Shown here: in pieces, positions 33,738 through 42,599 of the stretch | How the letters are laid out: each line of letters begins with the position of its first letter | Numbering within the stretch: the first letter of the stretch is position 1 | From: Kappaphycus alvarezii | Taxonomy: Eukaryota; Rhodophyta; Florideophyceae; Gigartinales; Solieriaceae | Assembly (NCBI GenBank): GCA_002205965.3 | Contig: NADL03000639.1 | Location: forward strand, 310,001 to 374,000 | Direction of reading: 5' to 3' | DNA length: 64,000 nucleotides | Position numbers and translations under genes: made by a program | The notes under the pieces: model-generated | Database searches by the model: none | What the model saw: the letters and a program-made list of their open reading frames with translations, nothing else | Told to the model about the DNA's origin: nothing

Positions 33738-33995
33738 CTACGGATGCGGGCGGCGGATAGAAACCTGTCGCGCCTGCATTATTTGGAGACTAAATGCAAA
33801 ACGGGTAACGAAGTCGCGGAGCTCCTGTTGAGGGGAGGAACCGCGACGGGAAGCAGAGAAGGAAGCAAGGCGGCGGAAAAAACCCTTGCCGTCGTCGCCC
33901 AAGGCGCCATAGATATCAATCCCGACGGGGGGAGGAGCTTGAGCGTACAGTACAATAAAAGAATGATTTACAGTATTCTTTAGAAGGTATACCAT
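33738..33995 (-). pseudogene. LINE C-terminal fragment
   Basis: On the minus strand the ORF reads GIDIYGALGDDGKGFFRRLA and then a helical region (RDFVTRFAFSLQIMQARQ). This matches VGVDIYGALGD and what follows at about 9818 in the LINE at 8070-10042 and is the usual end of that protein family. It is a short isolated piece, GC-richer than its flanks. Confidence 0.65.
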
Positions 33996-33999
33996 TTTG

Positions 34000-36850
34000 A
34001 AATCAATGCTTGCGTTGACCCTGAGAAAGAGAAAGACTTGTTTGTCTCAAAGCACAAAATCGTCCGTAATGCTTTGAATTCTACCGGTTTAAATTCCTTA
34101 GCTAGGATCATTATCCTAAAAATCACTTAATTAGAGGAGAAAGGAAGAAATGATAGAATTAATATTTTTAATTCCATAGTTTGTTGGTGAATCACGGTTT
34201 TCCGTTGATTTCGACTTCTGGAATTACAAAAGTCAGTATGCAGGGCGTTGGAAGTAGGAAATCGATTGGGAAGCGTCTCGCTAATATCGCATCCCATTAG
34301 GATCGTGCCTGTCTTTCATTGAAGTATAATCACCGTATGTTTTTGGAAAATTTTCATAGTTGTACTCTCTTCAGGATCACACGTATGGTCTAAAATGGAT
34401 TTCATTTATTGGCGTTTTGTCTGCCCAAACCACTCTGCGGCATCACGTAACTAGAAGGGAACCGGCGGGTTTTCAAACTCTAGGTGTGTAGATAAATTCA
34501 TTTCCACTAAGGATACTCGTCCCCACGTCGTGATTTACAATTCTAATACACAAATTTAGTAAGCTTTCGTTTTGAATATGGAGCGCCTCCGCCTGACTTG
34601 GTCCAATTAGATTATCTGAAATAAGTAATTTGCATTAAACTTTATGATAGACAGATATAGCACTCAACGAGTTTTCTTGGGAACAAAGAGTTCATAGAAA
34701 CTGAGTGATATTACGCGGAAGGACCATCGCGGAAAGGACAAACAGCCATTACGATTGTGCAAAAACAATTTTTGAAACCGCAATAGCTTTTCTGTACCAC
34801 GAAGAATCATTTCGTTGTCCATGCGAATTTGCTTCACCTACCTCTCCGTTTTGGTATAGGCAATGATACTCGCTGTACTTCTCCCTTACATGTTTAAGGG
34901 AGCCAGTACTGGAAAGAAATCGTTACGGAATTGCAGTGTCTTGTAGAATTTCCAATTACTACCTCAGAGAGTCCCCTGTTCTCTCCGAAATTTCGCAGTA
35001 ACGCACCCAGTTACTGATATGTAAGTAGCTTGCCCTCAACTTGCCTCTGTCAGACAAGAAATTTGTTACTGAAAAGCATTAATGATTAAATGCATGTATC
35101 CGTGTAGATGCGAAAAGGGGTCTATACATACGGACAAACCAGTAAGCACGAATGAACGGGCTGTTTCTGTTGCTTATATTCAGAGTAAGAAATAGCATAG
35201 ATTTATTTAGGTCCATACATGGGCCATCTGCAACTTTTCATTTAGATGGTCTTTAAAAGAGAAAACGGCGGAATCTCTCTTTAGTTTCAGACACCAATTT
35301 AACAAGTTTAAAGAATTAAAGTTCAATTTGTTCGCGTTTATGAGACATTATCCAGTTAAATGCTTAGCATACACGGCAGCAAGACGAATAGCATACCAAT
35401 CCCGTAACTGACGTATAATTTACCAGCCAAGTAGCTTCAAGTTACCAACACCATAAAAAAACCCTGCATGTATGGTACTGCTTCTGTGTCTTGTGCTGAA
35501 AGATAGTGCCGGATTCCGGTCACTCTCTGAAAGCGGAAAAGTTTCTGCAGTTCAACAATTTTGAAGAAGGGTCACTTTCCGAATTAAGGCCAGTCTCGTA
35601 GAGGAAGAAGGGGGTTCATTTACTGTAAATGGAAATCTTGGCTTGAACCCGAAGAGTGTCTGTGAAGGCGGTGTGGAAGTCTCGTAGACTGATATTAGCT
35701 CAGTAATCATTTTTCAATTTGAATTCAATTTCTATAGAGGATCCTCTAGCTAGAGAGACCCATTTAGATTGGCGAAAAGTAATCGATCATTTTAACATAA
35801 TGTATGACATCAGTGACTTGACGCGTTGCGGGTCACGTCCAACGCCATTGTTTGCGACCAGGTTTTCAAGTACTTGTGGTGGTGAGAGCTCAAACTGCCA
35901 CATGTGCAAACATTGTTAGATTGCAGATTGTAGGATTCGAACCTTACTACACTCGGAATAAACCTCTCCCACATCCTCCTTGTTACTTGAACGAATTTTG
36001 CAGCACGTTGAAGTGAGATTCAAAGTAGCATGATCATGTAATAGGAAAAATCGCGAAGTCTTTAGGTGCAGAATTACTAAAGCGGCGGTGGAATCAATGA
36101 ATGGCATTGAGGTAGCCGACGCAAGACTGTGGGTAAGTTTGTATTTGCGGAGAAATCGCCAGGTATGCAGCATCAGAAAACATTCTTGCATTGTTTTCCT
36201 GCAGAGGCGGGAAGAACTCAAGCGCTTGTAAATTTCAATGATGCGTACGATAGTGCATCCAGTTTCTCTACCATAATCAGCAGTAATTGGTACCACAAAG
36301 CATATGAAACAGCTTTGCCGATGAAACAAATCCGAGCTTTGTGGTTTACTAGCTCATACTCGTTTCCTCTTACCCAATACATAAAGATTGCGTGTGTGTG
36401 TTTGTGACTAGTTCCCATTCGCAATACAGTATGAAGCGAGTTTTCAAAAAAACGTAAACCGCTGTGTAGAGCTACCAGCAAGAAAGGAGTGATTTCCTTG
36501 TCGCCATTTCAGAGATATAATAAATGTGGTTACCCCGGAAACGTTTCATGCACTGGATCCGGGCCAATTACGAGTTTGAACGAGTTACCGATCATTCAGT
36601 AGATTATTGACAGGAATCTTTATGCCCCCGTTTTAACCAAACCGAAAAGATTTATGTTGTGTTTGAGCAAAGTATTGCTCCAGATTTTTGGCCCAGACTC
36701 AGAACACCTTGGGCGCAGAAATAGAATTCTTTTATACGTTGCACGTTGAAACGTTTTGCCATGTTCACTGTTGAAGTGCAACCTTAGAAATCTACGGTGA
36801 GTGCCTCATGGACTGAGCAGTGAGGAATGACACAAATTACATAACTTGTC
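34000..36850. other. Gene-poor AT-rich stretch
   Basis: ORFs 35916-36329 (minus, 137 codons) and 36129-36407 (plus) overlap. Neither has a known motif. Bases 36131-36206 have intron-like ends (GTAAGT and TTTTCCTGCAG). Bases 35535-35610 belong to a dispersed repeat pair with 31865-31950. Confidence 0.4.
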
Positions 36851-36880
36851 AATGCATCATGCTCTGAGCGACGGTACTAT

Positions 36881-36904
36881 ACAGTACAGTACAGTACAGT
36901 ACAG
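36881..36904. repeat. GTACA pentamer array
   Basis: About five ACAGT units in a row. First of three arrays within 450 bases. Confidence 0.9.
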
Positions 36905-37026
36905 AAACACCACAGTTTAGAAAAGAGTACAAAATGTACAGGAATGTTCAGATTGTCAGCCAATCATGAATGATGGATGGCTGCTGGAGCCATCCAGCAA
37001 GCAAAATACAGTCAGCCACAACCAAC

Positions 37027-37065
37027 CATATCTTTCAAATATTAAATCACCCCACATTTTCCCCT
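37027..37065 (+). repeat. LINE-associated tail motif copy
   Basis: CATATCTTTCAAATATTAAA followed by TCACCCCACATTTTCCCC is nearly the same as 26171-26206, including the preceding CCACA...ACCATA context. Confidence 0.65.
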
Positions 37066-37102
37066 GTACATATTAATACGTAAGCAACTTTCCGAGCTAG
37101 CT

Positions 37103-37183
37103 AGTACTGTACTGTACTGTAGAGTGGAAGTACGGATGTTCTGTACTGTACTGTACCATACTGTACTGTACTGTACAGTACAA
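37103..37183. repeat. GTACT arrays, two blocks
   Basis: Blocks at 37103-37120 and 37140-37183 of GTACT units. The second ends with a switch to GTACA (CTGTACTGTACAGTACAA). Confidence 0.9.
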
Positions 37184-37289
37184 CATCGCCGCAATTACTT
37201 GTTGGACATTACGGCTATATGTAAGGTTAAGTGTAAGGTGAAGGTGGAGGAGGCTCATTACGAAACGTCTTGTGCATTGCTGCTTTACG

Positions 37290-37331
37290 GTACAATACGT
37301 ACAGTACAGTACGTACAGTACAGTATGGTAC
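37290..37331. repeat. GTACA array
   Basis: CGTACAGTACAGTACGTACA and on, an inverted-type array. With the previous two arrays it bounds the small host-like island at 37.4-38.9 kb. Confidence 0.9.
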
Positions 37332-37436
37332 AAAATGTATACAACTTTACGGCATTCTTATCAAGGGTCCTCTGCTGCAAGATAATCAAATAAAAAAAAA
37401 GTCAAGTTATTTGATCCCGCGCTGTCCTACAACGGT

Positions 37437-37661
37437 CTAGTCAGGCCTCTTACAGACACGGTATTCTTCGACAACTCGATCGATGCTCATGAAACGCTTG
37501 AGCTTTACATCGGAAAGACAGAGCATTGAACCGACATCCCATCTCTGACTTAAATCCGATTTCGGCTCAGTAGCATTTGTTTCTGTTTTATCGGGCATGA
37601 ATGGGCCTGCTTCACTCCAAACTCCCTTCCCACCGAAAAAAATCCGCAGTAAATCTAACAA
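37437..37661 (-). CDS. Small host-like ORF or exon
   Basis: The minus-strand frame ends SIDRVVEEYRVCKRPD and contains MPDKTETNATEPKSDLSQRW and VGSMLCLSDVKLKRFM, with balanced, gene-like composition. There is no ATG at the 5' end of the open stretch (it opens with TTG), and the first ATG is about residue 22. It may be a last exon of a gene lying upstream on the minus strand (38.9 to 37.4 kb). No family is recognised. Confidence 0.35.
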   Translation of the reverse strand: MLDLLRIFFGGKGVWSEAGPFMPDKTETNATEPKSDLSQRWDVGSMLCLSDVKLKRFMSIDRVVEEYRVCKRPD

Positions 37662-38424
37662 TCCTCAGTTTCCTTCTACCCTAACCGCTTCGTTAAGCCA
37701 CTTTAAGCACCGTTGCCCACCCCTGGATCCTCACCATTTCCTACATTCCCGTTCGCAATAGCGAAACCCCTAATTTCCTTACCTCCCATGAATCCCATTT
37801 CATCTTCCACCATGAAACTTCAACTCAACTGCACTGCACCTCTCGTGCCACAAACGAAGAAAAATGACCTATATAAACGGCATCATTCTCTTACGAACTC
37901 TCTTCCCGACACATCACCTGCATTCCTCATTTGACAGGCATTCTTACCCTCCCTGTCGTATCCATCACCGATAACTCCTCCCCTTACTAGACTCCCCATG
38001 AATGCTCCCTCTTACTCTTCTTTCCCGTCCTATAGCGCACAACCGTACTGTGCTTGCTTCTATGTACCCCCAAACCAACACTCTATCAAATAAGCACCTT
38101 TACAAGCCCAATTCCTTGCATCCCCGAGGCGCCACGCAACAACGATTTCATGCTCCGAAATATGAGCGCAAATCCAATTCGTATTCATGGTGTCATACTG
38201 CATGCTTTTCAGAAAAGAAGGTCATCCTAAAGCAGGTGTTTCGCACCTATCCGTCGTGTCCCTATAACTAATGGGATACATTGTGGGGTTTCCTCAGAGG
38301 ATAGGGCTAGTGATTGTTGCACGCATTCTCGCAAGAACAACGAAACAAAGAGCAACCAAAGCTCAAATGGCTGTGAGGGAGGACGGAGAGTAAAATTTGC
38401 AGGTGAGAGTACTAGGGGGAAGAA
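37662..38424. other. Pyrimidine-rich stretch in the second island
   Basis: The plus strand is C/T-rich with almost no G runs, as at 1.6-2.9 kb, so the minus strand is purine-rich and could code. Only short ORFs are open (37713-37934, 38002-38271, plus). No motif is seen. Confidence 0.35.
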
Positions 38425-38451
38425 ATGTGTAAATTTATGGGAGAGAGGGAG

Positions 38452-38895
38452 TTACGGTCTGCAGAGCGCGCTGTCGGATACAGGAATACAGGATGGCAGA
38501 GAAAGAGAGGAAAAGAGCGCAGTGTGAAGAGGGGAGGGAGGTTGAGCGACGATTTTTGTAGGTGTAGGGTGATCGATAAGGGATTCAACGTGTTTGGAAA
38601 ATTGCCACTGCCGTCCTTGTGGGGCTGTGCATATGAGCTGCAAGTAGTCGCGGGATTTGGTGATGCGGTTCATGAGATATTGCCACTGCTGGTAGTAATA
38701 ATTGGCACAATGGTTCACTTGTGTTTGAACGTGTGGCCTTTCAATCATGCACGGAATTTGAAATGGCGATTTGTGGATGCTGTTGCTTTTGATTTGGAAG
38801 GCAGGTAACTTGAGACTAGATCTGATTCTTGACATTTGCAAAAGTTCTGGCGTAAAAAAAGGAGCTGCTTTTGCGGTTGCTGAGTAACGTTTCAT
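38452..38895 (-). CDS. Unrecognised 147-codon ORF
   Basis: It starts at an ATG (MKRYSATAKAAPFFTPELLQ) and ends in a Pro/Ser/Leu-rich tail. The middle holds HVQTQVNHCANYYYQQWQYL. A plus-strand ORF over the same bases (38425-38808, 127 codons, also from an ATG) has a hydrophobic segment (EILPLLVVIIGTMVHLCLNV) that could be a membrane helix. Only one can be the gene and I cannot decide. I list the longer one. The setting between GTACT arrays parallels the first island. Confidence 0.3.
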   Translation of the reverse strand: MKRYSATAKAAPFFTPELLQMSRIRSSLKLPAFQIKSNSIHKSPFQIPCMIERPHVQTQVNHCANYYYQQWQYLMNRITKSRDYLQLICTAPQGRQWQFSKHVESLIDHPTPTKIVAQPPSPLHTALFSSLSLPSCIPVSDSALCRP

Positions 38896-38899
38896 GTAC

Positions 38900-39522
38900 T
38901 TTTTTCTACACTTAATAACTGCTTTCCAACCTCAAGCACTCATGCTAGTGGTCAAGGGGAGAACAACTCAGCGAGCAACAGATGAAAGAACATAAAACTG
39001 GTTTACTGAGAAGGCGAGTAAAGCGCAAACGCTAATACGTTTCTGAGATGAGATGTTGGAAAAAGTGTAACACAGTTGCTAAATCACAGGGAGCCACATG
39101 CTTCTGCCTGAATTTGCAAAGACGAAGAATAGTTTAACTACTTCGATAACGACTTGGATGAGCAGTCGCCTGATGGTTTTGAAGAACTGTACTGTACTTC
39201 GCCATTGATTGCAGCAGTCGCAACAGAACCGTACGCAGTATTCCATGATTCCCGCCAATTCGCCTGCACAATGTGTACTGTAGGGAATTAAACATATTCC
39301 ACCTTAGGATCCTGATTGGAACTACTCCACATGTGTACATCACATATGTAACGTGTACTGCACACTAATTTAATTGGGAGGATTATGTCATGTTTACACG
39401 TGTGTCCGCCATGATCAGGCAGCAATCCACGTATCGTACTGTACGTGTTGCGAAAACTGAAGGTATAAAGCAGACTTGCGGCGTTAGCGGAGAGCCTGCT
39501 AAAAACGGTACAGGGGTCGCCG
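38900..39522. other. Spacer with isolated GTACTGTAC units
   Basis: Short GTACTGTAC units at 39187-39198 and 39437-39447. No gene is recognised. Confidence 0.45.
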
Positions 39523-39681
39523 AATAGTGCCATTTTGAGAAATGTCACCCTCGATATAGTGCTACCCCAGCACGCATGGCACACCTACAGGACAGAGGGC
39601 AAGCTCAGTGGACGGCAGAAACTCGAACTTGCCTCTCTGCAAGCAAATCACGAAAACCATCGCAGCATTTTGTCCTCATCA

Positions 39682-40034
39682 TGACATTGCCTCCTGCTTC
39701 GCGATCCATACAAAAGCGCACTAGATTAACCGCAGTGTAACAGATTCAAATTGCAAAACTACTCTCCCAAGGCCATGTAGCCAGAGATGTAATGAGGGAG
39801 ATTTCCATTTCTCGCCAAACTGTTTCCAACGTTAAAAAGAAAGCAGATGCTCCCTCAAAAAAGGCCGAAGCACAGCAGCTATCGATGCACAAGAAAGCTC
39901 TCCGTACTCCCCCATACATTGACATCGAAACACATGTCCTTGCGTTTTTAATTATTGCACGGGCCGCAAAACTGCTGGTTACAATGTCCGTCATACAGCA
40001 AAAAGCTCTCATAGTTCCTGATCATCTCATGTAA
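39682..40034 (+). pseudogene. Pogo/Tigger transposase N-terminal DNA-binding part
   Basis: From an ATG at 39682 with one early in-frame stop. The readable part has a first helix-turn-helix (IAKLLSQGHVARDV, then ISISRQTVSNVKKKAD), as in CENP-B/psq-type domains. A second helical region (IDIETHVLAFLIIARAAKLL, then MSVIQQKAL) matches the CENP-B-type second helix-turn-helix. The frame ends at 40034, before the catalytic domain begins in another frame at 40092. Confidence 0.65.
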
Positions 40035-40091
40035 AAAGGCCACTGAGGAGATTCAAAAGCAACATCTCCATCGCTTTGCGGCATCAAAAGG

Positions 40092-40466
40092 ATGGTTAAC
40101 GAATTTTACAAAGCGACATACATTGCGATGTGTGCCATATGGGGAGAGGCAGCTCGCGCTAACGCGCAATCTGTTGCAGCCGATATGACTGCTCTTCGTC
40201 AAAAACTAAGAGCGTGCGACATTGACTGTATCTTTAACATAGACGAGACAGGCCTTTTCTACAAATTGATGCCTCAGAGAACCTACGTGTCTCCATTGGA
40301 ATCAAGGAAAGTCGTTCGTGGCACCAAGGCAATGACAGCCAAGGATAGCGTCACAGCATATGTTTGCACTAACGCAGATGGGACCGCGAAACTACCCATG
40401 GCGATTATCGGTAAGCCAGAAAGTCCTCGCTGCTTCCGACTTGTTTTCCACCTGTACCTTACATGA
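40092..40466 (+). pseudogene. Pogo/Tigger transposase catalytic domain, first half
   Basis: It contains the first DDE-domain block CIFNIDETGLFYKLMPQRTY, with the conserved Asp in NIDETG, then VVRGTKAMTAKDSVTAYVCT, NADGTAKLPMAIIGK and SPRCF. All are in the order and spacing of DDE_1-family (pogo/Tigger) transposases. It begins with a linker region VNEFYKATYI and overlaps the next frame at 40463. Confidence 0.85.
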
Positions 40467-40995
40467 GTCAAAGAAATGCTTGGTCAGACACTGTTACGTT
40501 TAGGCGATGGTTTTTTGACGTGTTTTTACCTTTTGTGCGAAAGTTTACCTCGCGAAAGTGCGTGCTCATTATGGAAAACTGCAGTCCGCATGGCACAGAT
40601 GTCTCGGATATACATGGACAGGTGTATGTACTAACAATTCTTCTGAATTGCACTTCGAATCCATCAACCAGTGGACATGGGTATAACTTCTGCGTTTAAG
40701 AAACGGTACAGGAGATTGCTACTCCGTGAGATTGTACAGGATGTAGAAAGTCGGCAACAAAAGAGGCTATAATCTCAGCAAGCGAGGAAGCGTAGGTTAG
40801 CCGATGGATTTGACACATCTTCTTGATGTTTGCAGGCTGGTGGAGAAGGGTTGGAATGACGTCACTGTGGAAAAAGTTGCGCGATGCTCGTTCAATCAAA
40901 TGTTTTGCCGGCGTGCTACGCTGCTTCGGTCAATGCTGTGGTGGGAAAAATGTCGTCCTCTTATGAGGATAAGAAATCGCTTGAAGCGGTGGTAG
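40463..40995 (+). pseudogene. Pogo/Tigger transposase catalytic domain, second half
   Basis: Bases 40463-40670 read RNAWSDTVTFRRWFFDVFLP and then CVLIMENCSPHG. Here the family normally has D-N-C-x-x-H, so the second catalytic Asp is Glu in this copy. After a frame change near 40665 the third block reads QPVDMGITSAFKKRYRRLLL, with the third Asp intact. A C-terminal stretch at 40804-40995 contains EKGWNDVTVEKVARCSFNQM, the family's W...V...T/V...CF-like tail. The Asp-to-Glu change and the frame changes indicate decay. Confidence 0.75.
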
Positions 40996-41469
40996 AGATG
41001 ATGTCAAAGTTGAACTGTTCTGTCAGTAAAGATGATACGTTGACGGAGTAACTGTAAGAAGATGCAGAGGAGGGACATTGAGCGGTGGTTTACTATAGAA
41101 GATGATGTAATCATAAAGACCGCACTTGTTGACGACGCTTTGGAGAATCTTGAATTGGATTAAAATGATTCAAAAAGTATGGAAATGAATGAAGAAAGCG
41201 ATGACGATGACGGGGTGACTGTCTCACTGCCCCAGAGGCTGAGATTCGCTCGCAATTTCAACAGTTTGAGCCAATTGCTGTGGAAAGATTTGCTACTGAA
41301 GCTGTTTATCACCTTCGAAAATCTCGAGTCGCGCTGTTAGAAGAAAAGAGGTTGGGCGCGTCAAATGCTATCACTGAGATGATTGAAATGACCTTCACTG
41401 TGTGGTTCTCAGTCTGCGCAACTTGATATAGTGCTCATATCATCGTATGGAAAGGGTGGCACTATTAGG

Positions 41470-42090
41470 TAGACCCTACAGTAGACGTTTTCGCTAGTGT
41501 AGAACGGGTGAGTACAGCAGGCTGAAATAAAATTGATTATGATTTACTTAGTTCGATGCTCACGGTGACGAGGCCTTTTATAGGCAAGTGGGTGCCGTAT
41601 TTCTATCTCTACCACACCTGTTCGTCTACAAGCTATGGTTCCCAGCAGATTCTCTTGAGCACCATACTCTCAAACAAGAACTAACAATGTTGTCAACTCA
41701 GTGCAAATAGATGAACAGGATAAAGAAAATATAGTCCACGTTGACTGAAAAAGTAGTAAGGACAAAATAGCCATCCTACAGGACTGTAAAAAGAACACAC
41801 TAAAATTACGTCAATCTACATAAAGTGGCTCAGGCCTGGTAGTCTCTATTATCCTTCTCTTTACCCTGACCTATTATTTCTCAATATAAAGTGTAAAATT
41901 AACCATTTTTTGAATAGAAAGACCCACTTGAATTCCGTGAGAAATGGAATGCGTGCATTAAATATTCCGATTTTTTGAATGAATCAGCATAATTGTCTGC
42001 AGTTCGTAAAAATCCAGCACTGGATGTTTCTCCCTCTTGTTAGCATCACGAACTGAGCTTATATCGACCATAAGGCATTTGTCGAAAGTG
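41470..42090. other. AT-rich spacer
   Basis: Nothing recognised. Confidence 0.5.
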
Positions 42091-42596
42091 TATTGTGGTA
42101 TAAAGCCAGATGGGTGCGTCGGTAGCCACTAAGCAAAGGGGATACCTAGAACGCGATCGAGCACACGCGGGGGATCTGATAATCGCCTACAGGAGGAGTC
42201 GAGGGAAGCACTAGTAAAGGAGTAGGTTCATTGGGCGGGCGCTTAAATTTAAGGGGGAAAGGGGTAACACTAGAGGTGTCGACGGCTTGCAGACCTTAGA
42301 GTGGGGGGCCAAAGGGTGCTTTCCTTTATGACTCCACTAGTCCTCTACCTACCGATCTCCTTATAAATTATCGAAACCTCCCATTACTGCTGTAAAGATA
42401 CAATAAACTTACTCCTAAAGGACACGGGTCCCACTACCGCCACCTCCTCGTTACACCAATAGGAGTATTCTATTCTAAAATACCTAACTCTCCGTCGGTT
42501 CACTAGGTGCCCCCACATAGGCCATGGCGGTCTCGTCCTCTTTCCCGACCTTACAGGTGTCACGCATTACAGTACACACTGTACTCCTCCGGGTTT
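42091..42596. other. GC-richer island in AT-rich DNA
   Basis: About 500 bases of markedly higher GC without an ORF, starting near TGTGGTATAAAGCC and ending near CAGTACACACTGTAC. It could be a solo LTR fossil or a short non-coding insert. No terminal repeats are clear enough to decide. Confidence 0.3.
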
Positions 42597-42599
42597 AAT

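Larger units (their letters stand above)
39524..41465 (+). mobile_element. Pogo/Tigger-type DNA transposon, decayed
   Basis: Imperfect terminal inverted repeats: ATAGTGCCA at the left end (39524) and TGGCACTAT at the right end (41465), with GA on the left and TA on the right as a possible aged TA duplication. A second core (CGATATAGTGCTACC at 39553; TGATATAGTGCTCA at 41424) lies just inside each end. The inside carries the parts of a pogo/Tigger transposase in order on the plus strand (see the CDS entries). About 1.94 kb, near the usual size of an autonomous pogo-type element. Several stops and frame changes make it inactive. Related ends are present at 9001-9663. Confidence 0.75.

Noticed and set aside
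35925-35960. Minus-strand tRNA B box (GGTTCGAATCC)
   Set aside because: Only three of five T-stem pairs form and there is no D arm or acceptor stem. At most a very decayed tRNA-derived fragment.
35916-36329. 137-codon minus-strand ORF
   Set aside because: Overlaps a plus-strand ORF of similar quality, has no motif and no supporting neighbours; probably chance.
37103-37331. CRISPR-like array from regularly repeated GTACT blocks
   Set aside because: The repeats are 5-base microsatellite units without spacers of constant length, in eukaryotic DNA.
39597-39640. Plus-strand A-box-like AGCTCAGTGGACGG
   Set aside because: No matching D-stem closure, anticodon arm or T arm follows. It lies inside the pogo-type element.
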